Shown one piece after another: positions 8,558 to 15,377 of a stretch of DNA of 37,170 bases. The DNA is taken from the NCBI GenBank assembly GCA_026713245.1, contig JAPOOU010000247.1:1-37170 (forward strand), given 5' to 3'. The notes under the pieces were generated by a model that saw only the letters and a program-made list of their open reading frames with translations, made no database searches and was not told where the DNA came from. Numbering within the stretch: the stretch's first letter is position 1; every line of letters begins with the position of its first letter. Position numbers and translations under genes: made by a program. Origin of the DNA: Chloroflexota bacterium. Its GTDB lineage: Bacteria; Chloroflexota; Anaerolineae; Aggregatilineales; Phototrophicaceae.

Positions 8558-9982
8558 ATGCTAGTTCGATTCAAAGTAAAAAACTTCCTATCGTTTAGGG
8601 ACGAGGCGGAGTTTTCGATGGTGGCCGCAGACGTCGAGAGCCATCCAAATCATGTCATTGCTCACGAGGGTTCAACTGAGAAGCGTATACTCAAAACCAG
8701 TGTGATCTATGGCGCGAACGCTTCTGGCAAAAGCAACTTTGTAAAAGCTCTGGACTTTGCTAGAGACTTTATCATCGGGAATCTGGCTACCCAACGCGGT
8801 GAACAGATTCCTAGATTGCCTTTCATGTTCGACCTTGACTATATGGGAGAGCCTGCAAGATTCGAGTTTGAAGTCAAGTGTGGCAGCAGACTGTTGCTGT
8901 ATGGCTTTGAAGTAACTTCCAAAATAGTAATTTCGGAGTGGCTTTTCGAATGGATCGGAGACAATTGGGAGCTATGGTTTAAGCGCTTAGATGAATCCAA
9001 GTCCTATGAAGTCGGTAAACTACTTAACGCAGCTGTAGAGGAACTGTCGCTTGAACCACACCAAATGCCCCTAATTGAAGGTGACACAACGCCTGATTCA
9101 CGTAGAGTGTCTGTCAGCTACTTGCTCGGGGGGACTCGTCCAAACCAGTTATTTTTGAATGAGGCTTACAATCGAGGCGTGAAGGAGTTTCAAGCGCTTT
9201 ACGATTGGTTCCTTCGGCGGCTTGTTCTTGTTTTTCCAGATTCTCATGACACGCCTATACCGTTCCCACAGCGTATAGACGAAGGTTTTGAATCGAAACT
9301 TGCCGAACTTATGGACATTTTTGGTGTTGGTTTAACAGGGGTAAGTCTCAAGCCCATTGATCTTGAAGAAGACACGCGATTTTCGCCCTCGTTCAAAGAT
9401 GATGTAAGAAGAGCCGCCCAACGAACCTCGAACACCACAGAAGGCTATAGATCACTGCAACTGAATGAAACAACCCTGCTTTTCGCTGTAGACGAGAAAG
9501 AGGACATGATGTCTACGGAGATATTCGCTGAACACATAGCCAAGCAGGGCTATACTGTGCAGTTTCAGCTCGGGCAAGAGTCAGACGGTACAAGGCGTCT
9601 CTTCGTGCTTGCGCCGATAATATTGGACTTCCTGCGTGAGAACAACGACAGAGTGTATGTAATCGACGAGTTGGAGAGAAAGCTTCATCCAAAGCTGAGC
9701 TTTTTGATTCTAAATATGTTCCTGAAAAACAGCGGTCAGAAGCCCTCGCAACTGATAGTCACAACGCACGAAACGCAGATTCTTGATTTGGGATTGCTCC
9801 GAACAGATGAAATTTGGTTCGCCGAAAAAGACCCAGATGGGGGCTCATCGCTTTTCTCGCTAGAGGAATTTACGCCGCGACCAAGCGGTGACGTCAGGGA
9901 CGAATACCTCCACGGCAGGTTTGGCGCCACTCCGATTCCACTTAGCGTCAGCAACTTAGGGTGGGCTGATGATGATACCTAA
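8558..9982 (+). CDS. AAA-family ATPase (AAA_15/OLD-like), partner of RloB; probable defence protein
   Basis: 474 aa. SMC/ABC-like ATPase of the AAA_15/AAA_21 group found in abortive-infection systems. MLVRFKVKNFLSFRDE is the typical start of the group; Walker A is GANASGKSN (52-60); an ABC-like signature is SDGTRR near residue 346; Walker B is VYVIDELER near 367-375; a switch histidine is in IVTTHETQI near 401. AAGG (8546-8549) 8 bp upstream supports ATG 8558 over 8492. The downstream rloB overlaps its end by 14 bp. Base composition is visibly AT-richer than the sugar genes (about 45% GC in sampled rows against 55-65% in flanking genes), and codon use includes many AT-ending codons, which suggests transfer. 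AbiL-type systems pair an ATPase of this type with an RloB protein; that identity is inferred from family knowledge, not searched. Confidence 0.85.
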   Translation: MLVRFKVKNFLSFRDEAEFSMVAADVESHPNHVIAHEGSTEKRILKTSVIYGANASGKSNFVKALDFARDFIIGNLATQRGEQIPRLPFMFDLDYMGEPARFEFEVKCGSRLLLYGFEVTSKIVISEWLFEWIGDNWELWFKRLDESKSYEVGKLLNAAVEELSLEPHQMPLIEGDTTPDSRRVSVSYLLGGTRPNQLFLNEAYNRGVKEFQALYDWFLRRLVLVFPDSHDTPIPFPQRIDEGFESKLAELMDIFGVGLTGVSLKPIDLEEDTRFSPSFKDDVRRAAQRTSNTTEGYRSLQLNETTLLFAVDEKEDMMSTEIFAEHIAKQGYTVQFQLGQESDGTRRLFVLAPIILDFLRENNDRVYVIDELERKLHPKLSFLILNMFLKNSGQKPSQLIVTTHETQILDLGLLRTDEIWFAEKDPDGGSSLFSLEEFTPRPSGDVRDEYLHGRFGATPIPLSVSNLGWADDDT

Positions 9983-10619
9983 TCACATCCCTGAACAGGA
10001 CGAAAGAAAATCAGGCACAAGACGTAGAAAGCCCACATTCGTTATTGCAACTGAAGGAGAAAAGACTGAGCCGGATTATTTTGCACATTTGGACCGAATT
10101 CATCGCGAAATAAACATAATCCTTTTGCCAGCAGATGATGGTCACAGTCAACCGCGTCAGGTATTGGAAAAGCTTCTCTGCAAGAAACAACAACTCGACA
10201 AAGAAGAACTGAAATCGTACAAATATTGGATAGTTTTTGACCATGATCGCCGACCGTGCCCGGAGCTAAGAACAGTTATGCAAGATGCTGAAGCTGATAA
10301 GGTTTGTGTGGCAGACAGCAACCCGTGTTTCGAGGCTTGGTTGATTCAACACTTTTCTACACTCACTGACATCGCCGAATTATCACATGTCAATCAGGTT
10401 AAGAGTTGCAGAAATCTTATAGACAATCACCTTAAGATTAAGGAATTCGATCCGGCATACAAGAAGGGCAGACTCGACAGCACGATATATATGCCCAAAG
10501 TAAAATCAGCGATAGCAAATGCAGAATATGATGAAGTCATATCCAAAGACTTGGATAACTTCAAGTACACCGGCTCTCGCGTCCATGAGCTCGTGAAGAA
10601 GATGCTTCCCGACGACTGA
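9969..10619 (+). CDS. rloB: RloB-domain protein, effector candidate of the AAA/RloB defence pair
   Basis: 216 aa. RloB family marks: FVIATEGEKTEPDYF (24-38), a DHDR acid cluster (91-94) and SNPCFEAWLIQHF (117-129). RloB ('R-linked ORF B') was first noted beside type I restriction loci, and the family is the second component of AbiL-type abortive infection. The arrangement of EGE followed by DxD is reminiscent of TOPRIM nucleases, so a nuclease role triggered by the ATPase is a reasonable inference but unproven. The start overlaps the ATPase by 14 bp and a second ATG follows at once (9972); a G-rich stretch at 9959-9965 can serve as SD. AT-rich like its partner, particularly in the last 150 bp. 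No restriction or methylase genes accompany the pair. Confidence 0.85.
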   Translation: MMIPNHIPEQDERKSGTRRRKPTFVIATEGEKTEPDYFAHLDRIHREINIILLPADDGHSQPRQVLEKLLCKKQQLDKEELKSYKYWIVFDHDRRPCPELRTVMQDAEADKVCVADSNPCFEAWLIQHFSTLTDIAELSHVNQVKSCRNLIDNHLKIKEFDPAYKKGRLDSTIYMPKVKSAIANAEYDEVISKDLDNFKYTGSRVHELVKKMLPDD

Positions 10620-10712
10620 CCCGAATGCACAAGGCAATCTGAGACAAATCATCCCGAAGATGAGGCTTCTTTACGCAAGTGCGTTCTCTAAAAATCTGGC
10701 GCGGTAAACGTG

Positions 10713-10722
10713 AAAGGAGGTG
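10713..10722 (+). other. Orphan consensus Shine-Dalgarno in the binding-protein leader
   Basis: AAAGGAGGTG is complementary to the 16S 3' end over its whole length, yet no start codon lies 4-12 bp downstream. The sequence before it (GCGCGGTAAACGTGAAAGGAGG) loosely resembles the 3' edge of repeat R1 (GACGCGGTTTACATAAACAGGAGG). It may be the relic of the initiation site that existed before the defence pair was inserted. The rest of 10620-10790 holds no gene, and no clear promoter was found for the binding protein. Confidence 0.35.
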
Positions 10723-10790
10723 GGACAGCCGCAGAGACGATTCGCAGCATTCAACTTCATTTAACCATTTAGCATTATGGAGACACAGTC

Positions 10791-11942
10791 ATGAAAAGAA
10801 CATTTGCAATCACCCTGATTCTGGCGCTTTTGCTGGCGCTGGCTGGGATGCCGCTCAACGCCGACGGCCATGAACGCTGGGACGGCTCCGACGAACTCGA
10901 AGTCAATCCCCTGGCCTGTGGCATGGGCGATGAGATGATGGACGACGATGACGGCATGGAAGAAGACATGGAGATGATGGAGTACGACGGCGGAATGGTT
11001 GCCATGGGCGATGACATGGCTGGCATGGACATCGTCGTGGTTGACGTTCCCAAGCTGATCGGCATCGGCTACTTCGGCGCCACCACCCTGGGCCAGCAGC
11101 AGGCCGCCGAAGAACTTGGCAATGTCAGCGTTACCACCGATGGACCGACCGACGCCAATATCGACGACCAGATCCAGGTCATCGACAGTTACATCACCCA
11201 GGGCGTGAACGGTATTCTCTTCGCCGCTAACGACCCGGTAGCCATCGCGCCGGTTCTGCGCAAGGCCCTGGAAGCCGGCATTTACGTGGTTGGCTATGAC
11301 GCGAACTCCGAGCCCGACGCTCGCCAATGGTTCGTCAACCAGGCCGAATTCAATGGCATAGGCAAGGCGGTGATCGACAGCCTGGTCGACCAAAAGGGCG
11401 CCGACGCCTCTTTCGGCATCGTCACCTCCACCTTCACCACGCCCAATCAGGCGCGTTGGGTATCCGAGATGTGGGCTTACGCCACCGAGTGCTATCCCGA
11501 TCTGGAATGGCTGGAAACCCTGGAAGCGCAAGAAGACGCTGGTTTGAGCTTCCAGCAAGCGCAGACCCTGATCAACAAATACGGCGACGATCTGGACGGC
11601 ATCGTTGGTTTGACATCTGTCGCCACGCCCGCCAGCGCCGACGCCGTTAACCAGGCCGGTGTCTGTGAGGACGTCGCTGTAGTTGGCTTGGCGCTGCCCA
11701 ACGCCATGAAACCCTACGTCAGCACCGGCTGCGTTCGCGATGTCATCTTATGGAATCCGGTCGACCTCGGTTACGCAGCGCTTTATGTCTTGCGCGCTGC
11801 TGTCGATGGCGAGTTCCAACCGGGCGATAGCTCGGTCATGGCTGGCAAGCTCGGCGAACTGACGGTCGTCAACGGCAGTGAAGTCTTGCTTGGCCCTCCC
11901 TTCGTCTACAACATGGACAACATCGACGACTTCGATTTCTAA
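10791..11942 (+). CDS. Periplasmic/extracellular sugar-binding protein of ABC importer (type 1 fold, RhaS/RbsB-like)
   Basis: 383 aa. Signal peptide in the first 25 residues (MKRTFAITLILALLLALAG); no lipobox Cys at its end. Residues about 43-80 form an unusual Met/Asp/Glu/Gly-rich segment (for example GDEMMDDDDGMEEDMEMM) before the binding domain begins with KLIGIGYFGATTLGQQQAAEELG. The domain continues with DQIQVIDSYITQGVNGILF, AGIYVVGYDANS and QAQTLINKYGDDLDGIVGL, as in rhamnose, ribose and AI-2 type binding proteins. Captures the sugar and delivers it to the two permeases. GGAG at 10776-10779 is its SD. It is separated from the permeases by the AAA/RloB insert, so it needs either read-through or its own promoter. 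A GC-rich hairpin pair follows. Confidence 0.88.
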   Translation: MKRTFAITLILALLLALAGMPLNADGHERWDGSDELEVNPLACGMGDEMMDDDDGMEEDMEMMEYDGGMVAMGDDMAGMDIVVVDVPKLIGIGYFGATTLGQQQAAEELGNVSVTTDGPTDANIDDQIQVIDSYITQGVNGILFAANDPVAIAPVLRKALEAGIYVVGYDANSEPDARQWFVNQAEFNGIGKAVIDSLVDQKGADASFGIVTSTFTTPNQARWVSEMWAYATECYPDLEWLETLEAQEDAGLSFQQAQTLINKYGDDLDGIVGLTSVATPASADAVNQAGVCEDVAVVGLALPNAMKPYVSTGCVRDVILWNPVDLGYAALYVLRAAVDGEFQPGDSSVMAGKLGELTVVNGSEVLLGPPFVYNMDNIDDFDF

Positions 11943-11961
11943 CGATCACCCCCATCCCCGA

Positions 11962-11988
11962 CCCCTTCCCCCATCAAGAGGGAAGGGG
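11962..11988. repeat. R2-type hairpin behind the binding-protein gene
   Basis: Arms CCCCTTCCC (11962-11970) and GGGAAGGGG (11980-11988) with a 9-nt loop. No T-run follows. Together with the palindrome at 12018 it may stabilise the 3' end of the binding-protein mRNA, as stem-loops behind binding-protein genes often do. Confidence 0.65.
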
Positions 11989-12017
11989 AGTGCTGCGTTA
12001 CCGCGCTAGGGGAATCA

Positions 12018-12048
12018 AAGTCCCTCCCTCATAATGAGGGAGGGACTT
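12018..12048. repeat. 31-bp perfect palindrome between binding protein and aldolase
   Basis: Arms AAGTCCCTCCCTCAT (12018-12032) and ATGAGGGAGGGACTT (12034-12048) around a single central A, no mismatch. Member of the GC-rich palindromic repeats, and with the hairpin at 11962 it makes a tandem structure ending 26 bp before the aldolase ATG. The AGAAGGAAACC at 12064-12074 gives the aldolase SD. Confidence 0.75.
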
Positions 12049-12074
12049 AGGGTGGGAGGCTGCAGAAGGAAACC

Positions 12075-12845
12075 ATGGCCAACCAACTCGACAACCTCGT
12101 CGAAATGACCCGCACACTCGGCGATCCGCAGAACGATTACGTCGTTATCGGCGAAGGCAATACCTCCATGCGGCTCGACGCCGAGTCCTTCGCCGTCAAA
12201 GCCAGCGGACAGCAGATGCATAATATCGACGCCGGCGGTTTCGTCAGCGTTTATCTGGAACCGATCCTGGGACTGCTCGATCATCCGCCGAGTAGCATGA
12301 GCGAACAGAAGGCGATCACGCGGTCGGCCCGCCTCGATCAAAGCAGCGGGCGCAACCCGTCTATCGAGGTCAGCTTCCATGCCATGCTGCTGCATGAATG
12401 CGGCGTCAAATACATCGGTCATACCCACCCTACCGCAATCAACCAGGTCTTGTGCACGGAACACGCCGACGCATTCGCGCGTCAGCGCCGCTTCCCCGAC
12501 GAAGTCGTGCTCTGCGGGCCGCAATCGCTGCTGGCGCCCTATGGCGATCCCGGTCTGCCACTGGCGCTGATCATGCGCCATCATCTACGGCAATTCCTGG
12601 ATCGCTACGGAGAGGCGCCTAAACTCATCCTCCTGCAAAATCACGGCATGATCGCCCTCGGCGATACGCCGGGCGAAATCTTGAATATCACCGCGATGGC
12701 GGTCAAGGCGGCGAAGATCTTCTCCGGCGCGCTTCAGCTTGGCAAAGCCACCCATCTGCCGCACGAGGAAGTCCAGCATTTGTACAAGCGGCCGGACGAG
12801 ATCTACCGGCGGCAATTGTTTGTCGAAGACAGGAAGACCCACTAG
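12075..12845 (+). CDS. Class II (zinc) aldolase, rhamnulose-/fuculose-1-phosphate aldolase type
   Basis: 256 aa, class II aldolase/adducin fold. GEGNTSMR (26-33) is the phosphate-binding loop, E98 in SIEVSFHAM is the expected acid/base, and H116, H118 (GHTHPTA) and H190 (LLQNHGMIALG) are the zinc ligands. All catalytic positions are present. In context it should split the kinase product (rhamnulose- or fuculose-1-phosphate) into dihydroxyacetone phosphate and lactaldehyde. It follows the binding-protein gene across a palindrome pair and is followed 42 bp later by the ASRT protein. RhaD, FucA and the more distant family members cannot be told apart from motifs alone, so no symbol is given. Confidence 0.85.
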   Translation: MANQLDNLVEMTRTLGDPQNDYVVIGEGNTSMRLDAESFAVKASGQQMHNIDAGGFVSVYLEPILGLLDHPPSSMSEQKAITRSARLDQSSGRNPSIEVSFHAMLLHECGVKYIGHTHPTAINQVLCTEHADAFARQRRFPDEVVLCGPQSLLAPYGDPGLPLALIMRHHLRQFLDRYGEAPKLILLQNHGMIALGDTPGEILNITAMAVKAAKIFSGALQLGKATHLPHEEVQHLYKRPDEIYRRQLFVEDRKTH

Positions 12846-12887
12846 AATATCCTCTACTATTCATCGACATCCTGTGGAGGAGAACCC

Positions 12888-13268
12888 ATGCCCACTCATG
12901 GCGCTTTGACCTGGCTTATCCCCGATGCTTATCTGGCCGCGCCGGCGGACGATGACCCCGTCAACAAGAATCACGAATCCATCTGCGTGCTCAATACCAC
13001 CGTCGACGATGCCAGCCTCATATTCGATTTTTACTTCGAAGATCGCGACGCCGTTGAAGGGATCGAGGTGACGGTACCGGCCAAACGCTGCCCGCATATC
13101 CGCCTCGACAAACCCGAGCAGATCGCCGGATATCAGATCCCCTTTGATGTGCCCTACGGCCTGCGCATCCGCAGCGATGTGCCGATTACCGTGCAGTATT
13201 CGCGCATGTATGCCAGCGGCGGCAAAATTGACAGCTTGATCACGACCATCGCCTATCCGGTGGCCTGA
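12888..13268 (+). CDS. Anabaena sensory rhodopsin transducer (ASRT) family protein
   Basis: 126 aa, soluble, mostly beta. It can be aligned by memory with the Anabaena transducer: HESICVLNT matches HETVCILNA, VEGIEVTVPAKRCPHIRL matches the TVPARRTKHVRF region, and DVPITVQYSRMYA...LITTIAYP matches NVPIVVQHTRLDS...LLSTIAYA. Length agrees (about 125 aa). No rhodopsin gene is in the window. The superfamily has been proposed to bind small molecules and to occur in carbohydrate operons, which fits its position as last gene of the deoxysugar locus. A role as sugar sensor or as a small binding subunit is inference. A strong SD, GGAGGAG (12876-12882), lies 5 bp before the ATG, so it is surely translated. 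Confidence 0.85.
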   Translation: MPTHGALTWLIPDAYLAAPADDDPVNKNHESICVLNTTVDDASLIFDFYFEDRDAVEGIEVTVPAKRCPHIRLDKPEQIAGYQIPFDVPYGLRIRSDVPITVQYSRMYASGGKIDSLITTIAYPVA

Positions 13269-13315
13269 GGACCGCCTGGCGGTATCCAGCAAACAGCATT
13301 GATAAAATGCCTCAC

Positions 13316-13361
13316 GGCGCGTAACCGGCGAATAGAACCCAGGAATGCCGCGCTCACACAA
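13316..13361 (+). repeat. Degenerate R1 repeat (copy D, no SD edge)
   Basis: GGCGCGTAACCGGCGAA (13316-13332) is identical to 15280-15296 in copy B. CCCAGGAATG followed by CCGCGCTCACACAA (13338-13361) matches copy A at 7271-7294 with two differences. It is a mosaic of features of copies A and B, but the TTTACATAAACAGGAGG edge is missing and no gene follows. The remaining sequence up to 13640 shows short frames without homology or SD; no gene is called. Confidence 0.6.
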
Positions 13362-13653
13362 GATAACAAGTTTTCTCCTTGCGCGAGCAAGGGAGTTTGT
13401 TAAGAAAGAGGCCGGGGAGGGCGCAGAGCAGATTTGGCAATTGTTTGTTGCCGAAGGGATGGCGCGCTCCGCCATTATTTGCCGCAATCGCCCAGATTCG
13501 GCAAAGGGATCGGCGGGCTCGGCAAAGGCTTCATCGCAAACGGGCTTTGAGATTGCGTATTGTTCAGGAGCGCGGTTTGCCATTGTCGACAAAGATAGAA
13601 ATTCGGCATAGGCGGCAATGTCGGAGCGCGATATTATTAGGATATGATATTGC

Positions 13654-13714
13654 ATTGTCCGTTTTTCGGACAAAGAAATATCTTTTTCGGACAATGTCGC
13701 GGTTTTCGGACAAT
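13654..13714. promoter_or_regulatory. Cluster of four CGGACAAT boxes
   Basis: One inverted copy, ATTGTCCG (13654-13661), and three direct copies, CGGACAAA (13667-13674), CGGACAAT (13688-13695) and CGGACAAT (13707-13714). The first two make a perfect 7-bp inverted repeat around TTTTT. Direct copies start 21 and 19 bp apart, near two helical turns, so they lie roughly on one face. Each is preceded by a T-run. It looks like a cooperative binding site for an unknown regulator; the nearest downstream gene is kbl, about 330 bp away. Just upstream, ATATGATAT could be a -10. The binding protein is unknown. Confidence 0.5.
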
Positions 13715-13831
13715 GTTGGGACGGGATCCGGGTTTGGGCGCAGGCGTTCATGCTGTGAGATTAACCGGGTTGGGCTGTGAAGTGGCGACTATATGGTCGC
13801 GGTTTGCTTGGATTTACCACAGCCGCTCGTC

Positions 13832-13876
13832 GGTCGCGCAGGTCGTGTAGACACTGGCCGTCAGTACGCCTCTACA
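13832..13876 (-). repeat. R3 repeat fragment (minus orientation)
   Basis: Read on the minus strand from 13876 it begins TGTAGAGGCG and continues GGCCAGTGTCTACACGACC, then TGCGCGACC. This follows the element at 36023-36060 (TGTAGGGGCG, GGTCAGTGTCTACGCGACC, TACGCGACC) with few differences. It is a partial copy that lacks the distal half. Confidence 0.6.
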
Positions 13877-14006
13877 GATTTCGAGATGATTGTAGAGAGG
13901 AAGTTGGGCTGGTTCGTCAAAAAAGACAGACCGGTTCGCTATAGGGGACCCGCCCGCAAGCGATCCGTTTTGTGCGCCAGGACAAGCGCTCCGAGCTTGC
14001 ATAGTG

Positions 14007-14033
14007 GTCGTATAATGGTGTTAACCATACGAC
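14007..14033 (+). promoter_or_regulatory. kbl promoter -10 inside an interrupted palindrome
   Basis: TATAAT at 14011-14016 gives a leader of about 22 nt to the kbl ATG; no good -35 is visible. Around it, GTCGTAT (14007-14013) is the exact complement of ATACGAC (14027-14033), and inside these ATGGT (14015-14019) pairs with ACCAT (14024-14028) around GTTA. The palindrome covers the -10 and the start site, as expected for a repressor operator. Confidence 0.5.
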
Positions 14034-14045
14034 GGGACGCCGCCC

Positions 14046-15245
14046 ATGTCTGAAAGCACATATCGCCGACTGCGCGCCGAACTGGCGTCGATTGAAAACG
14101 ACGGCTTGTACAAGCGCGAGCGGCCCATCACCTCGCCGCAATCCGGCGAAATCCGGGTCGCAATTAACGGCGCGAGTCAGCCTTTCGTCAATTTGTGCGC
14201 CAACAACTATCTGGGCCTGGCGGACCATCCCGATATCATAGCCGCGGCCAAAGCGACCATGGATACATACGGATACGGAATGGCTTCCGTTCGTTTTATC
14301 TGTGGCACGCTCGATTTGCACCGGAAACTGGAACGGGGCATAGCCGACTTTCTGGAAATGGACGATGCCATTTTGTACGCGGCGGCATTTGACGCCAACG
14401 GCGGCGTGTTCGAGCCGCTGCTAACGGCGGAAGACGCCATCCTCTCCGACTCGCTCAACCACGCCTCGATCATCGACGGCATTCGCTTGTGCAAGGCGAA
14501 GCGCTATCGCTTCGCCAATAACAAGATGGCCGACCTCGAAGCGGTACTTGCGGAAGCGGCGGCGGCATCGCCGCGGAGTATCGTCATCGCGACGGACGGG
14601 GTCTTCTCTATGGACGGGACCATTGCCAACATCCCGGACCTGCGCCGACTGGCCGATGAATTCGACGCGCTGCTGCTGGTGGATGACTGTCACTCCACCG
14701 GCATCCTCGGGCCACAAGGCCGCGGCACAGCGGCGCATTTTGGGCTGCGCGCGGATATCATCACCGGCACCTTGGGCAAGAGCCTGGGCGGCGGGGCCGG
14801 CGGATTCGTGGCCGCGGCACAGCCGGTGATCGACACGCTGCGGCAGCGATCGCGACCCTACTTGTTCTCCAATGCCCTGCCGCCGATGCTGGTCGGCGGC
14901 GCGATCAAAGCGCTTGAGCTTGCCCGGGCGGGCGACGACTTGCGCGAGACGCTGCGCCGACATGCGCGTTACTTCCGCAAGGGCTTAAGCGAAGCCGGTT
15001 TTCGCTTGATCGATGGCGAGCATGCCATCATTCCTGTCATGCTGGATGAAGCGCAACTGGCGCAGGATTTCGCCAATCGTTTGTACGAGTTGGGCGTTTA
15101 TGTAACCGGATTCTTTTATCCGGTGGTGCCAAGGGGCCAAGCCCGCATCCGTGTACAAATGTCCGCGGCTTTGTCGACCGGGCAACTGGATCGCGCGATC
15201 GACGCGTTCACCCAGGCGGGTCGCGAGCTAGGGGTGATCACTTAG
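14046..15245 (+). CDS. kbl: Glycine C-acetyltransferase (2-amino-3-ketobutyrate CoA ligase)
   Basis: 399 aa PLP enzyme of the alpha-oxoamine synthase family. It splits 2-amino-3-ketobutyrate with CoA into glycine and acetyl-CoA, the second step of threonine breakdown. Visible: NLCANNYLGLADHP (49-62), GMASVRFICGTLDLHRKLE (78-96), SLNHASIIDG, DGVFSMDG (184-191), LVDDCHSTG with D213 and H216 holding the PLP ring, and the Schiff-base Lys245 in TGTLGKSLGGG. These are typical of Kbl and distinguish it from 8-amino-7-oxononanoate synthase mainly by the context: threonine dehydrogenase follows. Length matches E. coli Kbl (398 aa). No strong SD precedes the ATG. An R1 repeat lies between it and tdh. 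Confidence 0.92.
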   Translation: MSESTYRRLRAELASIENDGLYKRERPITSPQSGEIRVAINGASQPFVNLCANNYLGLADHPDIIAAAKATMDTYGYGMASVRFICGTLDLHRKLERGIADFLEMDDAILYAAAFDANGGVFEPLLTAEDAILSDSLNHASIIDGIRLCKAKRYRFANNKMADLEAVLAEAAAASPRSIVIATDGVFSMDGTIANIPDLRRLADEFDALLLVDDCHSTGILGPQGRGTAAHFGLRADIITGTLGKSLGGGAGGFVAAAQPVIDTLRQRSRPYLFSNALPPMLVGGAIKALELARAGDDLRETLRRHARYFRKGLSEAGFRLIDGEHAIIPVMLDEAQLAQDFANRLYELGVYVTGFFYPVVPRGQARIRVQMSAALSTGQLDRAIDAFTQAGRELGVIT

Positions 15246-15272
15246 CGGTTACACTACCATTCGCCGCGTTCA

Positions 15273-15370
15273 GCCGCTTGGCGCGTAACCGGCGAAAAAG
15301 TCCGCTGCGCTCGCGCAAGATTGTAAGCCCTCTCGCCGCATGAGCGACGCGGTTTACATCAACAGGAGGG
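15273..15370 (+). repeat. R1 dispersed repeat carrying the SD of tdh (copy B)
   Basis: Same unit as at 7248-7350. Shared with copy A: GAGCGACGCGGTTTACAT.AACAGGAGG at the 3' edge (one substitution in the last part) and the GTAAGCCCTCTCG block. AACAGGAGGGG ends 7 bp before the GTG start of tdh. It also shares GGCGCGTAACCGGCGAA with copy D. Confidence 0.75.
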
Positions 15371-15377
15371 GAACCCC

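Noticed and set aside
12861-13751. Minus-strand frame of 296 codons
   Set aside because: It is antisense to the ASRT gene and to a repeat; composition is that of a shadow frame.
13345-13780. Two short plus-strand frames (88 and 133 codons)
   Set aside because: The first begins inside a degenerate R1 repeat, the second runs through the CGGACAAT cluster; neither has an SD or recognisable domain.
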